Of a stretch of DNA of 35,796 nt, positions 1-8,273 are shown piece after piece. Every line of letters starts with the position of its first letter. Position 1 is the first letter of the stretch. This DNA is from an uncultured Nitrospira sp. (GTDB lineage Bacteria > Nitrospirota > Nitrospiria > Nitrospirales > Nitrospiraceae): positions 17,944 through 53,739 of the forward strand of contig CABVRR010000006.1 in the NCBI GenBank assembly GCA_902500705.1, in the 5' to 3' direction. The translations under genes and the position numbers were made by a program. The notes beneath the pieces are model-generated. The model was not told where the DNA came from, did no database searches, and saw only the letters and a list, made by a program, of their open reading frames with translations.

Positions 1-55
1 GGCCGTTCATCGTCACTGGTATAACCAGCGGGAGGTGGCGGAGGAGTTGGGCTAG
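1..55 (+). CDS. C-terminal tail of probable FliJ (partial)
   Basis: The second reading frame is open from the window edge to a TAG at 53-55 and encodes about 17 residues ending in REVAEELG. The residues are charged and helix-forming. FliJ, the coiled-coil export chaperone and ATPase-stalk protein, ends this way and commonly sits just before fliK. The assignment rests on gene order and helical character, since too little sequence is present for recognition. It could be another small flagellar protein. Confidence 0.45.
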   Translation, partial: AVHRHWYNQREVAEELG

Positions 56-293
56 ATTTCGTGCTGTAGCAGATGGAACGCGCGAGTGGCAGTTCAGGTT
101 CAAGCTTCCCTACGGCAGCTCCACGAAATCTTTTTTACCATTTGAAACACCTCAGTAGTTGAAAAAAACCGGCGACGACTCAGACTCGGCTGGTTTTGCC
201 TACCACGCTGTAAAGTTTTCCTCTTCCACGATAGCCCTGTCACGGTTTCTGCAGAACAGCCTTGATTTTCAACAAGACTCTAAGCCGCTTGAG

Positions 294-309
294 TGGCACG
301 AGGCTTGTA
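294..309 (+). promoter_or_regulatory. Sigma-54 type promoter for fliK-flgD-flgE
   Basis: The sequence TGGCACGAGGCTTGTA matches the -24/-12 consensus TGGCACG-N4-TTGCW except for GT in place of GC at -12. The GG and GT pairs are separated by the required 10 bases. Predicted transcription start is near 320, which places the promoter downstream of the ATG at 262 and supports the GTG start at 346 for fliK. An imperfect inverted repeat (AAAACCGGC at 165-173, GCTGGTTTT at 189-197) lies 120-155 bases upstream of that start and could be an activator site. Confidence 0.6.
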
Positions 310-345
310 TTCCCCTTTGCTCGGATCATACGAGGACAGGTGTAC

Positions 346-2016
346 GTGGCTTTTAACTTTGCTGACATCGTTCCATCTCCATCCGGATCTCCTGCAGACG
401 GAGGAGTCCGATCGGCTCGGGCAGCGAGTTCTCCTAATTCCAGAGCTGGTCGGAAGAGTTTCTCCAATGTGCTCCAAGGAATTCGGGAAGACGCAAAGAA
501 GGGGGGGACACGCGAGACAGACGATATTCGATCACCCTACAAGTCTGCTCGTGAATCTCGATCGAAGGACACACAGAGTCAGAATCCTTCTTCACCGCAG
601 ACTGAGCGTGCAGGTGCATCACCCTCTCGCGCCCAAGCTCAGGAGGGAAACAAATCAGGCGACGACAAAAAGAACGCTGAAGAGGCAAAAAACGAGCAGG
701 AATCAACATCTCAACTGAGTCGCGCAAGCGCTGATGCGCAAGGACAAGTCACCGCCCCGCTCTTGGCTTCGGTGTCCCCGCAGATCTTGACTCAAGCGAA
801 TGATCAGACGATTGGTCAGACGGAGGGAGAGCAGCTGGACTCCGAGGGCGATCACGTGACTGAGGAAGAAGTCGAGTCAGACGGCAATTCTCCACATGCT
901 TCGTCGATGGCGCCTACAGGGGCGAATTGTCTCGCGACGGCGTGCGGTTCGGCGGAAGACCATTCTCTTCCTGACAATGAACGGAGCGCTCAGCGTGATG
1001 TGCCGGTCCATGAACCGGATACTCAGGTGAGTCGTCCTAGAAACGATGCAGGAGTTGAGTTGGTCGTGAAGCCAAGTTCTCCCATGGTTGCCCCTGACTC
1101 TGATTCGGAGATCGCACCTCGCGCAGAACCTCGTCCGGTACCGTTGGAGTCGCCGGTGAACTCGGCCCTTTCACAGCCTGAGACGATGGTGCATCGGGTC
1201 GTGCATACTCCTCTTGGAACGGGACTCCTGAACAGCAAGCCGGAAATCCCTAAGACCGATTCAGGCTTACGCAATGATGTACCGCTTGATCGCTCTGCTC
1301 CGATTCAGATGAACCGGCCCGCGCACACGTCTGTTGATAATCAAGATACTGGAGTGAAGACAGGGTGGGTGTTTCCTCAGGGACAGCACGCAAACGTTGC
1401 CGAGTTCAAGCAATTGAGTGAGTTATGGAGCGATGTAAACAATCCGGCACATGATCAGTCCGAGATTACACTACCGCAGGGAGCGGTTGCTGATCGCCAA
1501 GTTTCTACAGGCCAACCGACTGAGTCGATCATCGCCGGCGCTCACGGGCGTGCGATAGCCACGCCACCTCCAACGTCTCAAGCCAGCTCTTTCCTGAGTC
1601 AGATGCCACCATCCGTGCCTGTTCATGATACTGGGGGACCATCCGTGCATATGATGGCGCGAGCAGTCGTGGTCGATGTGGCCCAGCCTGATCTGGGCCA
1701 TGTGAACATTCGTATGGCGATGACGAATGATCTGGTCCATACCTATTTGTCGGTCGACCGGCCTGAAGTGGGACAATTTCTCCTCAACGGACAGGATCGG
1801 CTACAGACGGCGTTTCAAACGAACGGATTGGACATGGGGCAGTTCCGCGTGGACATCGATCGTCAGAACGGCGGACGTTCCTTTCAACAGGGCTCTTCTC
1901 AGGAGCAAGGTCAGTCCGGGAATCAGGGCTCGCAGAACATGCCTTGGGGGAAAAGTGCGGACCGACAGGATGAATCGCGCACGTCGCTCCATGGCCTCTT
2001 GAATGTCGTGGCATAG
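346..2016 (+). CDS. fliK: Flagellar hook-length control protein FliK
   Basis: FliK is the secreted ruler that sets hook length and triggers the export switch through FlhB. The first ~435 residues are low-complexity, rich in Ser, Pro, Gln, Glu and Asp, as usual for the variable N-terminal part. Residues ~440-505 look like the Flg_hook C-terminal domain (VVVDVAQPDLGHVNIRM through FRVDID), followed by a Gln/Ser/Gly-rich tail. The frame is open from an ATG at 262, but the sigma-54 promoter at 294-309 would exclude that start. GTG at 346, preceded by GAGG at 332-335, gives 556 residues; GTG at 340 is an alternative. flgD follows 21 bases downstream. Identity is strong from domain and position; the exact start is inferred. 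Confidence 0.85.
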   Translation: MAFNFADIVPSPSGSPADGGVRSARAASSPNSRAGRKSFSNVLQGIREDAKKGGTRETDDIRSPYKSARESRSKDTQSQNPSSPQTERAGASPSRAQAQEGNKSGDDKKNAEEAKNEQESTSQLSRASADAQGQVTAPLLASVSPQILTQANDQTIGQTEGEQLDSEGDHVTEEEVESDGNSPHASSMAPTGANCLATACGSAEDHSLPDNERSAQRDVPVHEPDTQVSRPRNDAGVELVVKPSSPMVAPDSDSEIAPRAEPRPVPLESPVNSALSQPETMVHRVVHTPLGTGLLNSKPEIPKTDSGLRNDVPLDRSAPIQMNRPAHTSVDNQDTGVKTGWVFPQGQHANVAEFKQLSELWSDVNNPAHDQSEITLPQGAVADRQVSTGQPTESIIAGAHGRAIATPPPTSQASSFLSQMPPSVPVHDTGGPSVHMMARAVVVDVAQPDLGHVNIRMAMTNDLVHTYLSVDRPEVGQFLLNGQDRLQTAFQTNGLDMGQFRVDIDRQNGGRSFQQGSSQEQGQSGNQGSQNMPWGKSADRQDESRTSLHGLLNVVA

Positions 2017-2037
2017 AACGGAAGGGAGAGACCAGTC

Positions 2038-2691
2038 ATGGTAGATGTATCAGCGCTCAGCTCGACGGGGACGTCATCGACGCCGGACAAAACCGGCCCT
2101 CGACAGTTGGGGCAAGACGATTTTCTGACATTGCTGATCACGCAACTCAAGAACCAGGATCCGTTGAAACCCACCGACAATACCGAGTTCGTCTCGCAGT
2201 TGGCACAATTCAGTCAGCTGGAACAGACCGCAAAGCAGGCGCAGCTGCTGCAGAAGAGTCTCGATGCGCAGACTGCTTCGTTGCAGTTCACGTTGCTGCC
2301 GATGGTGGGACGACAGGTCAGCATCGATCGTCCCTTGACTCAATTGGAGAACGGTCAGGCGTCGCTGACGTATGCGCTCGAAAAAGATGCGGCGCGCGTC
2401 CAGATCACGATTTTGGACCAGAATCGACACGTCGTACGTGCGTTGGACTCCACGGGGCGCCAGACCGGGCTCAATCAAATATCATGGGACGGAAAGGACA
2501 GTACAGGTACCGTTGTGCCGCCTGGTATCTATGAGTATGCCATTTCCGCAGTCGATCAGCAGGGTGCGGCGGTTGTCGCGAAAGGCCGCGCGCAGTTCAC
2601 CGTCACCGGTGTGCGTATGGAAGAGGGACAAGCCAAGTTAGTTGTCGGACCGATCACAGTCAATCCGTCGGAAATTGTGGAAGTACGATAA
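2038..2691 (+). CDS. flgD: Hook-capping scaffold protein FlgD
   Basis: FlgD sits at the tip of the growing hook and guides FlgE polymerisation; it is discarded when the hook is complete. The 217-residue product has the conserved FlgD N-terminal block at ~28-64 (DDFLTLLITQLKNQDPLKP, then NTEFVSQLAQFSQLEQ). A beta-rich Ig/tudor-like C-terminal half follows at ~90-205, including the WDGKDSTG turn. Length is normal for the family. The ATG is preceded by a GGGAGAG ribosome site. It lies between fliK and flgE in a common order. No unusual feature was seen. Confidence 0.95.
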   Translation: MVDVSALSSTGTSSTPDKTGPRQLGQDDFLTLLITQLKNQDPLKPTDNTEFVSQLAQFSQLEQTAKQAQLLQKSLDAQTASLQFTLLPMVGRQVSIDRPLTQLENGQASLTYALEKDAARVQITILDQNRHVVRALDSTGRQTGLNQISWDGKDSTGTVVPPGIYEYAISAVDQQGAAVVAKGRAQFTVTGVRMEEGQAKLVVGPITVNPSEIVEVR

Positions 2692-2733
2692 CAGAGCCGT
2701 ACCCGAACCGGGCGAAGAAGGAGGCATGCACTC

Positions 2734-4470
2734 ATGGGAATTCTGTCGTCATTGTTTTCCGGAGTCAGCGGGCTCAACGCCAATGGGACGGCGCTCTCCG
2801 TCATCGGCAACAACATCGCCAACCTCAGCACTGTCGGCTTCAAGGGAAGCAAGGCGACGTTTGCGGACTTGATCAGCTCATCGATTTCCGGAGGATCCGG
2901 GGCGATTCAGACCGGCATCGGCGTGGCGCTCACGTCCGTGCAGGGAAATTTTTCTCAAGGATCATTGTCGACGTCGTCCAACGTGCTGGATCTTGCCATC
3001 GACGGCAACGGATTTTTTATCGTGAAAGACGCGCAAGGCGGCACGTTTTATTCCCGCGCCGGCTTGTTCCGCCTCGATAAAAACAATCACGTCGTGGATC
3101 CGACCGGATTCAAACTGCAGGGATTTCTGGCCGACACCACCGGCACCATCACCGGGACGATCGGTGATATTGCATTGCCCTCGACCACTGCGTCTCCGCG
3201 AGCAACGACGACCGCCTTCGTCGCCGCCAATTTAAATTCCGCGACCACGCCGTCCGGCGTTCGTGGCAACATCGTCGCTTCTGCGGCATCGTTGACGACC
3301 ACCGCCGCGGGCAACAATTCATTCAATATCAATTTGAACGGAGACGGGGTGCGGACGATCACCGTGGCGAACGGGTTGACGGGCTCGGCGCTTGCCACGG
3401 CTGTTCAAAATGCCGTGCGCGCGCTGATTCCGAACGATCCGTTCAAAGCTTCTGCCTATGCGGGATTTACCGCATCGGTCAACGCGACCAATATCTTCAC
3501 CTTTGCGTCGGGCATGACCGGGACGACCAACAATTCCACGACCGGTACCGGTACCGTTGTCGTCACGGCAAACGGCGGCGATACGCTAGGAGCCAATCTC
3601 AACATGTTGGCGCCGATCTCGACGACTGGCACGGACTTTCAACTCTCCGATCCGCCCGCGACCTCGAACTTTTCTACCTCAATGACGGTCTTTGACTCAC
3701 TCGGCAACAGTCACCTCTTGACGACGTATTTCACGAAGAGCGGTTCGAACAGTTGGAACTACAACACCGTGGCGGCTGCGAATGAGGTGGTGACGGCGAA
3801 CTATCATGCGAGCAATGTCGACATCAGTTTGGGTATTGTTCGAGTCGGGTCCGGGACTCTCACGTTTGGGACGGACGGCACGTTGGATCGAGAGAGCACG
3901 GTGATTCGGTACGATACCGGCACGGCAGCGGGCACGTCCGGCACGGCGCCGGGAGAGTTGCAGATCGATTTTACCGGTGCGACGCAAGACCAATTGCTGG
4001 CCATGAATTTCGGTTCCAGCGTGACGACCGACGGCGGGAGCGGACTCGATGGAACGACGCAATTCGGGGCGACCTCGGCGCTTGTCCAACAAACACAGGA
4101 TGGGTTTGCCGCCGGTGCACTTCAAGCGTTTTCAGTGGATGGAAATGGGGTCATCAACGGGCGCTTCTCAAATGGTCAGCTTCGCGCGTTGGCGCAGGTG
4201 GTGCTGGCTCGTTTTCCGGATCCGATCGGGTTGACGAGGACCGGGAAAAACACGTTTGCGCAGTCCGGGAACTCCGGTCAGCCGGTTGCAGGAACGCCGG
4301 ACAGTGCCGGACTCGGGCGGGTGTTGTCGAATTCACTGGAATTGTCGAACGTCGACCTCGGTGAAAGTTTCATCGATATGATCGCGGCACAACGTGGGTT
4401 TCAGGCCAACTCACGCGTGATCACGACATCCGACGAAATTCTTCAGGAGCTGGTCAATCTGAAACGATAA
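2734..4470 (+). CDS. flgE: Flagellar hook protein FlgE
   Basis: FlgE is the hook subunit, assembled outside the cell. The N-terminal rod-type motif (SGLNANGTALSVIGNNIANL, then STVGFKGS) and the C-terminal partner helix (ending SRVITTSDEILQELVNLKR) are intact and form the D0 coiled-coil region. At 578 residues it is longer than the ~400 of enteric FlgE. The extra length is a Thr/Ser/Ala/Asn-rich insert at ~150-310 that includes a flagellin-insert-like beta segment at ~194-215 (NINLNGDGVRTITVANG). A strong AAGGAGG ribosome site precedes the ATG. It is the last gene of the fliK operon, since a terminator-like hairpin follows 15 bases after the stop. Confidence 0.96.
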   Translation: MGILSSLFSGVSGLNANGTALSVIGNNIANLSTVGFKGSKATFADLISSSISGGSGAIQTGIGVALTSVQGNFSQGSLSTSSNVLDLAIDGNGFFIVKDAQGGTFYSRAGLFRLDKNNHVVDPTGFKLQGFLADTTGTITGTIGDIALPSTTASPRATTTAFVAANLNSATTPSGVRGNIVASAASLTTTAAGNNSFNINLNGDGVRTITVANGLTGSALATAVQNAVRALIPNDPFKASAYAGFTASVNATNIFTFASGMTGTTNNSTTGTGTVVVTANGGDTLGANLNMLAPISTTGTDFQLSDPPATSNFSTSMTVFDSLGNSHLLTTYFTKSGSNSWNYNTVAAANEVVTANYHASNVDISLGIVRVGSGTLTFGTDGTLDRESTVIRYDTGTAAGTSGTAPGELQIDFTGATQDQLLAMNFGSSVTTDGGSGLDGTTQFGATSALVQQTQDGFAAGALQAFSVDGNGVINGRFSNGQLRALAQVVLARFPDPIGLTRTGKNTFAQSGNSGQPVAGTPDSAGLGRVLSNSLELSNVDLGESFIDMIAAQRGFQANSRVITTSDEILQELVNLKR

Positions 4471-4485
4471 ATTGTTTCTTTCCTG

Positions 4486-4527
4486 GTGGGGCTGGGAGTG
4501 ATGTTGAGCTCCCGGTCCCATGCTTTT
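4486..4527 (+). terminator. Rho-independent terminator after flgE
   Basis: The arms at 4488-4498 (GGGGCTGGGAG) and 4509-4519 (CTCCCGGTCCC) pair over 11 bp with two G-T wobbles, extended by two weaker pairs, around a 10-base loop. A CTTTTCC stretch follows at 4523-4529. Position just after the flgE stop and before a new promoter fits termination of the fliK-flgD-flgE transcript. The T run is short. Confidence 0.6.
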
Positions 4528-4587
4528 CCACGCCGTTCCTTCATCCAACGTCTGCAGCTGATCCACGATAGATCACTTCGGCCCTGT

Positions 4588-4614
4588 CAGCTTCTTGACG
4601 GTGTCAAGAAGCTG
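4588..4614. promoter_or_regulatory. Perfect 12-bp inverted repeat upstream of fliL promoter
   Basis: CAGCTTCTTGAC at 4588-4599 is exactly complementary to GTCAAGAAGCTG at 4603-4614, with only GGT between. No T run follows, so a simple intrinsic terminator is less likely. It lies about 135-160 bases before the predicted sigma-54 start at 4749, the usual distance for a site bound by an enhancer-binding activator (FleQ/FlrC/NtrC type). That role is inferred; an RNA hairpin or backup terminator is also possible. Confidence 0.45.
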
Positions 4615-4722
4615 CTATGACGAAAGGTCCATAGATTCGTCTTCTTCAACGCATGTTGTGCGGAAATGCGCGCCAGATAGGGAGATTCATAATTATTTCT
4701 GCCGTTGATGACGAAGTTGTAA

Positions 4723-4738
4723 TGGCATATGCATTGCA
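4723..4738 (+). promoter_or_regulatory. Sigma-54 promoter for the fliL operon
   Basis: TGGCATATGCATTGCA has the GG of -24 and the GC of -12 separated by exactly 10 bases and differs little from TGGCACG-N4-TTGCW. Predicted start is near 4749, leaving a leader of about 29 bases with a GAGGAGGAG ribosome site at 4767-4775 before the fliL ATG at 4778. It would drive fliL through fliA. Confidence 0.75.
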
Positions 4739-4777
4739 CTCTCCGCACCGGGCCAACGAGTCAATCGAGGAGGAGTT

Positions 4778-5329
4778 ATGGCAGATGCAGCCGCAGCCGA
4801 TGAGAAAGCTCCAGTCGCGGCCCCCGCACCGGCGTTCCCGATCAAACTGCTCATTATTGTATCGGTCGTTGCCTTAGTGTTCGGTGTCGGTGGCGCGTTT
4901 GTGGTGGTCAAGTTCCTGGGGGGAGAGAGTAAAAGTGCCGAAAGTTCGGAAGAGCATAAGTCCGACGCTGAAGTCAAAGCAGACTCTAAGAGTGAAGCCG
5001 GTGGAAAGCATGGTCAGGCCGCGTCGCCGGGCGTCATGTTCGACTTAGATCCCTTCATCGTCAATCTCGCAGATACCCCCGAGGTTCGGTATTTGAAACT
5101 GACCCTCAAGCTTGAGGTAGACGGCGAGCCGGTCTCAGCCGAACTGTCCGCTCGGATCCCGCAGATACGAGATGCGATCTTGGTGTTGCTCAGCAGTAAG
5201 GACGTGAATGCGGTGAGGACGACGCAGGGAAAATTCCAACTGCGTGATGAAATTACGCAGCGCGTCAACGGCCTGCTGAAGAAACCAGGCGTACGGTCGG
5301 CCTATTTCACGGAATTCGTCGTTCAGTAG
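4778..5329 (+). CDS. fliL: Flagellar basal body-associated protein FliL
   Basis: FliL is a single-pass inner-membrane protein that encircles or stabilises the stator units and affects torque. The 183-residue product has a short Ala/Pro-rich cytoplasmic N-terminus, one hydrophobic helix at ~23-46 (IKLLIIVSVVALVFGVGGAF), a charged Lys/Glu/Ser linker at ~50-82, and the conserved periplasmic FliL domain at ~88-183 (DLDPFIVNLADTPEVRYLKL). The ATG has a strong GAGGAGGAG site. It is the first gene after the sigma-54 promoter and is followed by fliM after 11 bases. Confidence 0.93.
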   Translation: MADAAAADEKAPVAAPAPAFPIKLLIIVSVVALVFGVGGAFVVVKFLGGESKSAESSEEHKSDAEVKADSKSEAGGKHGQAASPGVMFDLDPFIVNLADTPEVRYLKLTLKLEVDGEPVSAELSARIPQIRDAILVLLSSKDVNAVRTTQGKFQLRDEITQRVNGLLKKPGVRSAYFTEFVVQ

Positions 5330-5340
5330 CGGTCGTTGCT

Positions 5341-6315
5341 ATGGAGAAAATTCTCTCGCAAGACGAAATCGACGCCCTCTTGAAGGGCGTGGTCTCCGGT
5401 GAGGTCGACACGGCGCCGAAGGAAGCAGTCCAGGAATCGACGGGCGTCACGCGGTACGACATGTTCAACCAGGAACGGATCATCCGCGGTCGGATGCCGA
5501 CCATGGAGATGATCAACGACCGATTCATTCGTCGCCAATCGGTCGTCTGGACCAGCATGTTTCGCGAGGCTGTCGATTTTGCCGTTGTCGGGACACAGGT
5601 GATCAAGTTCGGCGAGTTTTTGAAGAAGGTTCCGATGCCTTCATCGTTGAACGTGTTTCATATGGCTCCGCTACGAGGGAGCGCGCTGTTCGTGATGGAC
5701 GCGTTTCTGGTGTATCTCATCGTAGACTATTTCTTTGGAGGAAAAGGGCAGACCCATGTGAAACCTGAAGGACGGGACTTCACGCCGGTTCAACTGCGGA
5801 TCATCAAAAAATTGTTGCTCCAATCGTTGGTTGATTTAGAAAAAGCATGGCATGCCATCGTGCCGGTGAAGGTGGAATATGTGCGGAGTGAGAGCAACCC
5901 GCAGTTTGCGATGGTGGTGACCTCATCTGAAATTGTGGTGGTCGTCACCTTGCAGGTGATTCTTGGGGAGACGGCCAGAGAACTGTATATCGTGTACCCC
6001 TACAGTATGTTGGAGCCGATCAAAGAGAAACTCTATTCAGGTCTTGTCTCCGACCAAGTCGATCAAAACGGCGAGTGGACCAATCGATTTCGAGAGCGGT
6101 TGCAAGAGTGCCCTCTTCCGATCGCGGTTCGACTGGGAACCGCCACCGTCACGGTCAAGGACGTCATGAATTTTGCTCCGGGTGACGTCATCCTACTCGA
6201 CCAACATCCGGGAGACCCGCTCGACTGCTACATCGAGGGCCATCACAAATTTCAGGGCAGTCCAGGCATTTATAAGGGTAATCATGCGTGCCGCGTGACC
6301 ACTGTCGTGAACTAG
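5341..6315 (+). CDS. fliM: Flagellar motor switch protein FliM
   Basis: FliM forms the middle of the C-ring and binds phosphorylated CheY to reverse rotation. The N-terminal CheY-P-binding peptide is present (MEKILSQDEIDALLKG, residues 1-16). The CheC-like middle domain spans ~45-230, and the SpoA/FliN-like C-terminal domain ~245-320. At 324 residues the length is typical. The EIDALL motif makes CheY-controlled switching likely, although no che genes are in this window. The ribosome site before the ATG is weak, so translation may depend on fliL, 11 bases upstream. Confidence 0.97.
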   Translation: MEKILSQDEIDALLKGVVSGEVDTAPKEAVQESTGVTRYDMFNQERIIRGRMPTMEMINDRFIRRQSVVWTSMFREAVDFAVVGTQVIKFGEFLKKVPMPSSLNVFHMAPLRGSALFVMDAFLVYLIVDYFFGGKGQTHVKPEGRDFTPVQLRIIKKLLLQSLVDLEKAWHAIVPVKVEYVRSESNPQFAMVVTSSEIVVVVTLQVILGETARELYIVYPYSMLEPIKEKLYSGLVSDQVDQNGEWTNRFRERLQECPLPIAVRLGTATVTVKDVMNFAPGDVILLDQHPGDPLDCYIEGHHKFQGSPGIYKGNHACRVTTVVN

Positions 6316-6340
6316 TCACACCATCACCGAGAGAGTGACC

Positions 6341-6709
6341 ATGGCTGAGTCAGATTCCATACTGCATACCGATTCACAAACGACCGGTGGGCCTTCCCCG
6401 CAGCCGGCCTCGTTTCCGCCCGTCCAAAACACAGAGACGTCCGGCGCTCCGAAGAACATCGACTTTATTCTGGATATTCCGATGAGCGTCACCGTGTATG
6501 TCGGGTCCACGAAGATGGCCATCCGAGATCTTCTGCAACTGGCTCAAGGCTCCGTGATCGAACTGGATAAGTTGGCGGGTGAACCCATGGAAGTGATGGT
6601 GAATAACAAGCTGGTAGCGCGCGGTGAAGTGGTGGTCGTGAATGAAAAGTTCGGTATTCGCTTGACGGATGTGGTCAGCGCGGCGGAACGCGTGCAGCAG
6701 CTGCGCTGA
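6341..6709 (+). CDS. fliN: Flagellar motor switch protein FliN
   Basis: FliN forms the base of the C-ring and helps dock the FliH-FliI export complex. The ~40-residue N-terminus is variable (Ser/Pro/Thr-rich). The SpoA domain covers ~43-115 and is complete, with ILDIPMSVTVYVGST, the GSVIELDKLAGEPMEVMVN strand-turn and GEVVVVNEKFGIRLTDVV. Total length is 122 residues from the ATG at 6341. A GTG two codons earlier (6335) is possible, but the GAGAG ahead of the ATG fits 6341 about as well. It follows fliM and precedes fliO in the usual order. Confidence 0.95.
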   Translation: MAESDSILHTDSQTTGGPSPQPASFPPVQNTETSGAPKNIDFILDIPMSVTVYVGSTKMAIRDLLQLAQGSVIELDKLAGEPMEVMVNNKLVARGEVVVVNEKFGIRLTDVVSAAERVQQLR

Positions 6710-6728
6710 ATGATCCAAGGGAGATCCC

Positions 6729-7136
6729 GTGATTGATGTATGGGAAAGCCTCCTCCGCACCGTGTCCGCACTGGCCGTTGTCTTGGTCTTGATGGGAATT
6801 GTCGCGCTGGTGGCTCGGCGCTTGATGGGGCAGCGGTTGGGAAGCACAGCCGAGCGCCCGCTCGTTCGAGTGTTGGCCAACAGCTATATCGGGCCGCGGA
6901 AGACGATTGCCCTGGTGTCGGTTGCAGGAGAATACCTGATTGTGGGAACTACCGCGACTGATCTAGTTCCGTTGGGACGTCTCAGCGATTCCACGGAATT
7001 GCGGGAATTGCTCACGCGCAGCAACGACACGCCGTCCACCGAGACGGCGCCGCTCATGCAAGGAGTCCTGACCTCTTGGCTCCGACGACTCTCGCGCGAC
7101 GTGGCCGCGCAGCAGAAGGGGATCCATGATCAATAG
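6729..7136 (+). CDS. fliO: Flagellar export apparatus protein FliO
   Basis: FliO is a small membrane protein that helps assemble the FliP ring of the export gate. The 135-residue product has one hydrophobic helix at ~9-28 (TVSALAVVLVLMGIVALVAR), then a cytoplasmic beta-rich domain with the family pattern VLANSYIGPRKTIALVSVAGEYLIVGTT, and a charged tail. Start is GTG at 6729, with AAGGGAGAT upstream at a good distance. The 3' end overlaps fliP by 11 bases, which suggests translational coupling. Confidence 0.9.
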   Translation: MIDVWESLLRTVSALAVVLVLMGIVALVARRLMGQRLGSTAERPLVRVLANSYIGPRKTIALVSVAGEYLIVGTTATDLVPLGRLSDSTELRELLTRSNDTPSTETAPLMQGVLTSWLRRLSRDVAAQQKGIHDQ

Positions 7137-7893
7137 GCACGAGGTTCGCTCACGGATCATGTGGATGATGCTTGTCGGCGTGATGGTGTGGCTTGTGATG
7201 TCACCCTCTGTCTCAATGGCGGCAGGACCTTCGGTGAATATTGATTTTGGAGCGGACGGCCCTAAACAGATGGCTGTGGTCATCCAGATTCTGATTCTCT
7301 TGACGGTGCTGTCCGTGGCGCCGGCGTTATTCATCATGGTCACGTCCTTTACGCGGATTGTTATTGTGTTGTCGTTTCTCCGGCAAGCGTTGGGGACGCC
7401 GACGGTGCCTCCGAACCAAGTGCTGTTGTCTTTGGCGCTGTTCTTGACGATGTTCATCATGGCTCCGGTCGGTCAGGCGGTGTACCAGAACGCCGTGCAA
7501 CCGTTGATGGCCGAGCAGATTTCATATGAAGACGCATGGAAGAAAGGCATCGAGCCGATTCGTGGGTTCATGCTGCGCCAGGTGAGGGAGAAAGATCTCG
7601 AATTGTTCATTAAGCTCAGTCAGATGTCGAAGCCGGATCGGGTTGAGGATGTTCCGACTCAGGCCATCATTCCGGCCTTCATTCTGAGCGAACTACGGAT
7701 TGCCTTTCAAATCGGGTTTCTCATTTATATTCCTTTTCTCATCATCGACATGGTCGTCGCGAGCATTCTGATGTCGATGGGCATGATGCTTCTTCCACCC
7801 GTTGTGATTTCACTGCCGTTCAAGTTGATCCTGTTCGTGTTGGCCGACGGCTGGTATTTGGTTGTGGGTTCGATGGTGCGTAGTTTTCAGTGA
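7126..7893 (+). CDS. fliP: Flagellar export gate protein FliP
   Basis: FliP forms the core pentamer of the type III export gate with FliQ and FliR. The 255-residue protein starts with a cleavable signal peptide (residues ~1-32, ending SVSMAAG), typical of FliP. It then has four hydrophobic segments, with the family signature at ~85-115 (FTRIVIVLSFLRQALGTP, PPNQVLLSLALFLTMFIMAP) and the C-terminal block with IPFLIIDMVVASILMSMGM and ILFVLADGWYL. The start overlaps the end of fliO. A 98-base gap follows before fliQ, wide for this operon. Confidence 0.97.
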   Translation: MINRHEVRSRIMWMMLVGVMVWLVMSPSVSMAAGPSVNIDFGADGPKQMAVVIQILILLTVLSVAPALFIMVTSFTRIVIVLSFLRQALGTPTVPPNQVLLSLALFLTMFIMAPVGQAVYQNAVQPLMAEQISYEDAWKKGIEPIRGFMLRQVREKDLELFIKLSQMSKPDRVEDVPTQAIIPAFILSELRIAFQIGFLIYIPFLIIDMVVASILMSMGMMLLPPVVISLPFKLILFVLADGWYLVVGSMVRSFQ

Positions 7894-7918
7894 CTGATCT
7901 CACATCGGTCGTGTCTCG

Positions 7919-7934
7919 TGGCGCGGATATCGCA
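7919..7934 (+). promoter_or_regulatory. Weak sigma-54-like element between fliP and fliQ
   Basis: TGGCGCGGATATCGCA has GG and GC separated by 10 bases but departs from the consensus in both boxes (GGCGC for GGCAC, TCGC for TTGC). It lies in the only sizeable gap of the operon and would start transcription near 7945, ahead of fliQ. It may be chance. Confidence 0.2.
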
Positions 7935-7991
7935 AGATGGAATCAGTAACAGGTCATGCAATAGGGGATGTGAGCAACAAGGACACACGAC

Positions 7992-8261
7992 ATGACTCCT
8001 GAAATGGTCACGGAACTGGGCAGGCAGGCGTTGGAAACGACGCTGTTGATCTCGTCGCCGATTCTGGGCTTGAGTTTGTTCATTGGTCTGGCGGTCAGCG
8101 TCTTCCAGGCGATGACGCAACTGAACGAAGCGACGCTCACGTTTGTTCCGAAAATGATCGCCCTCTTCGGAGCGTTGTTGTTGTTTCTCCCCTGGATGTT
8201 GAACACCATGACGACGTTCATGGCGAATCTGTTCATTAGCATCCCAAACTACGTGCATTAA
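7992..8261 (+). CDS. fliQ: Flagellar export gate protein FliQ
   Basis: FliQ is the small gate subunit, present in four copies around the FliP-FliR core. The product has 89 residues and two transmembrane helices (~16-38 and ~53-75), matching the family in length and pattern. It begins MTPEMVTELGRQALETTLL and contains the Pro-Gly-type turn SSPILGLSLFIGLAVSVFQA. The ATG at 7992 has an AAGGAC site about 8 bases upstream. fliR follows after 12 bases. Confidence 0.96.
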   Translation: MTPEMVTELGRQALETTLLISSPILGLSLFIGLAVSVFQAMTQLNEATLTFVPKMIALFGALLLFLPWMLNTMTTFMANLFISIPNYVH

Positions 8262-8273
8262 CCAGACACGACA

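Noticed and set aside
211-234. TAAAGTTT followed by CACGATAG as a FliA promoter ahead of fliK
   Set aside because: The spacer is only 8 bases instead of 11-12 and the -10 box matches 5 of 8 bases.
262-345. Longer fliK starting at ATG 262
   Set aside because: The sigma-54 site at 294-309 would lie inside it, no ribosome site precedes 262, and GAGG at 332-335 fits GTG 346.
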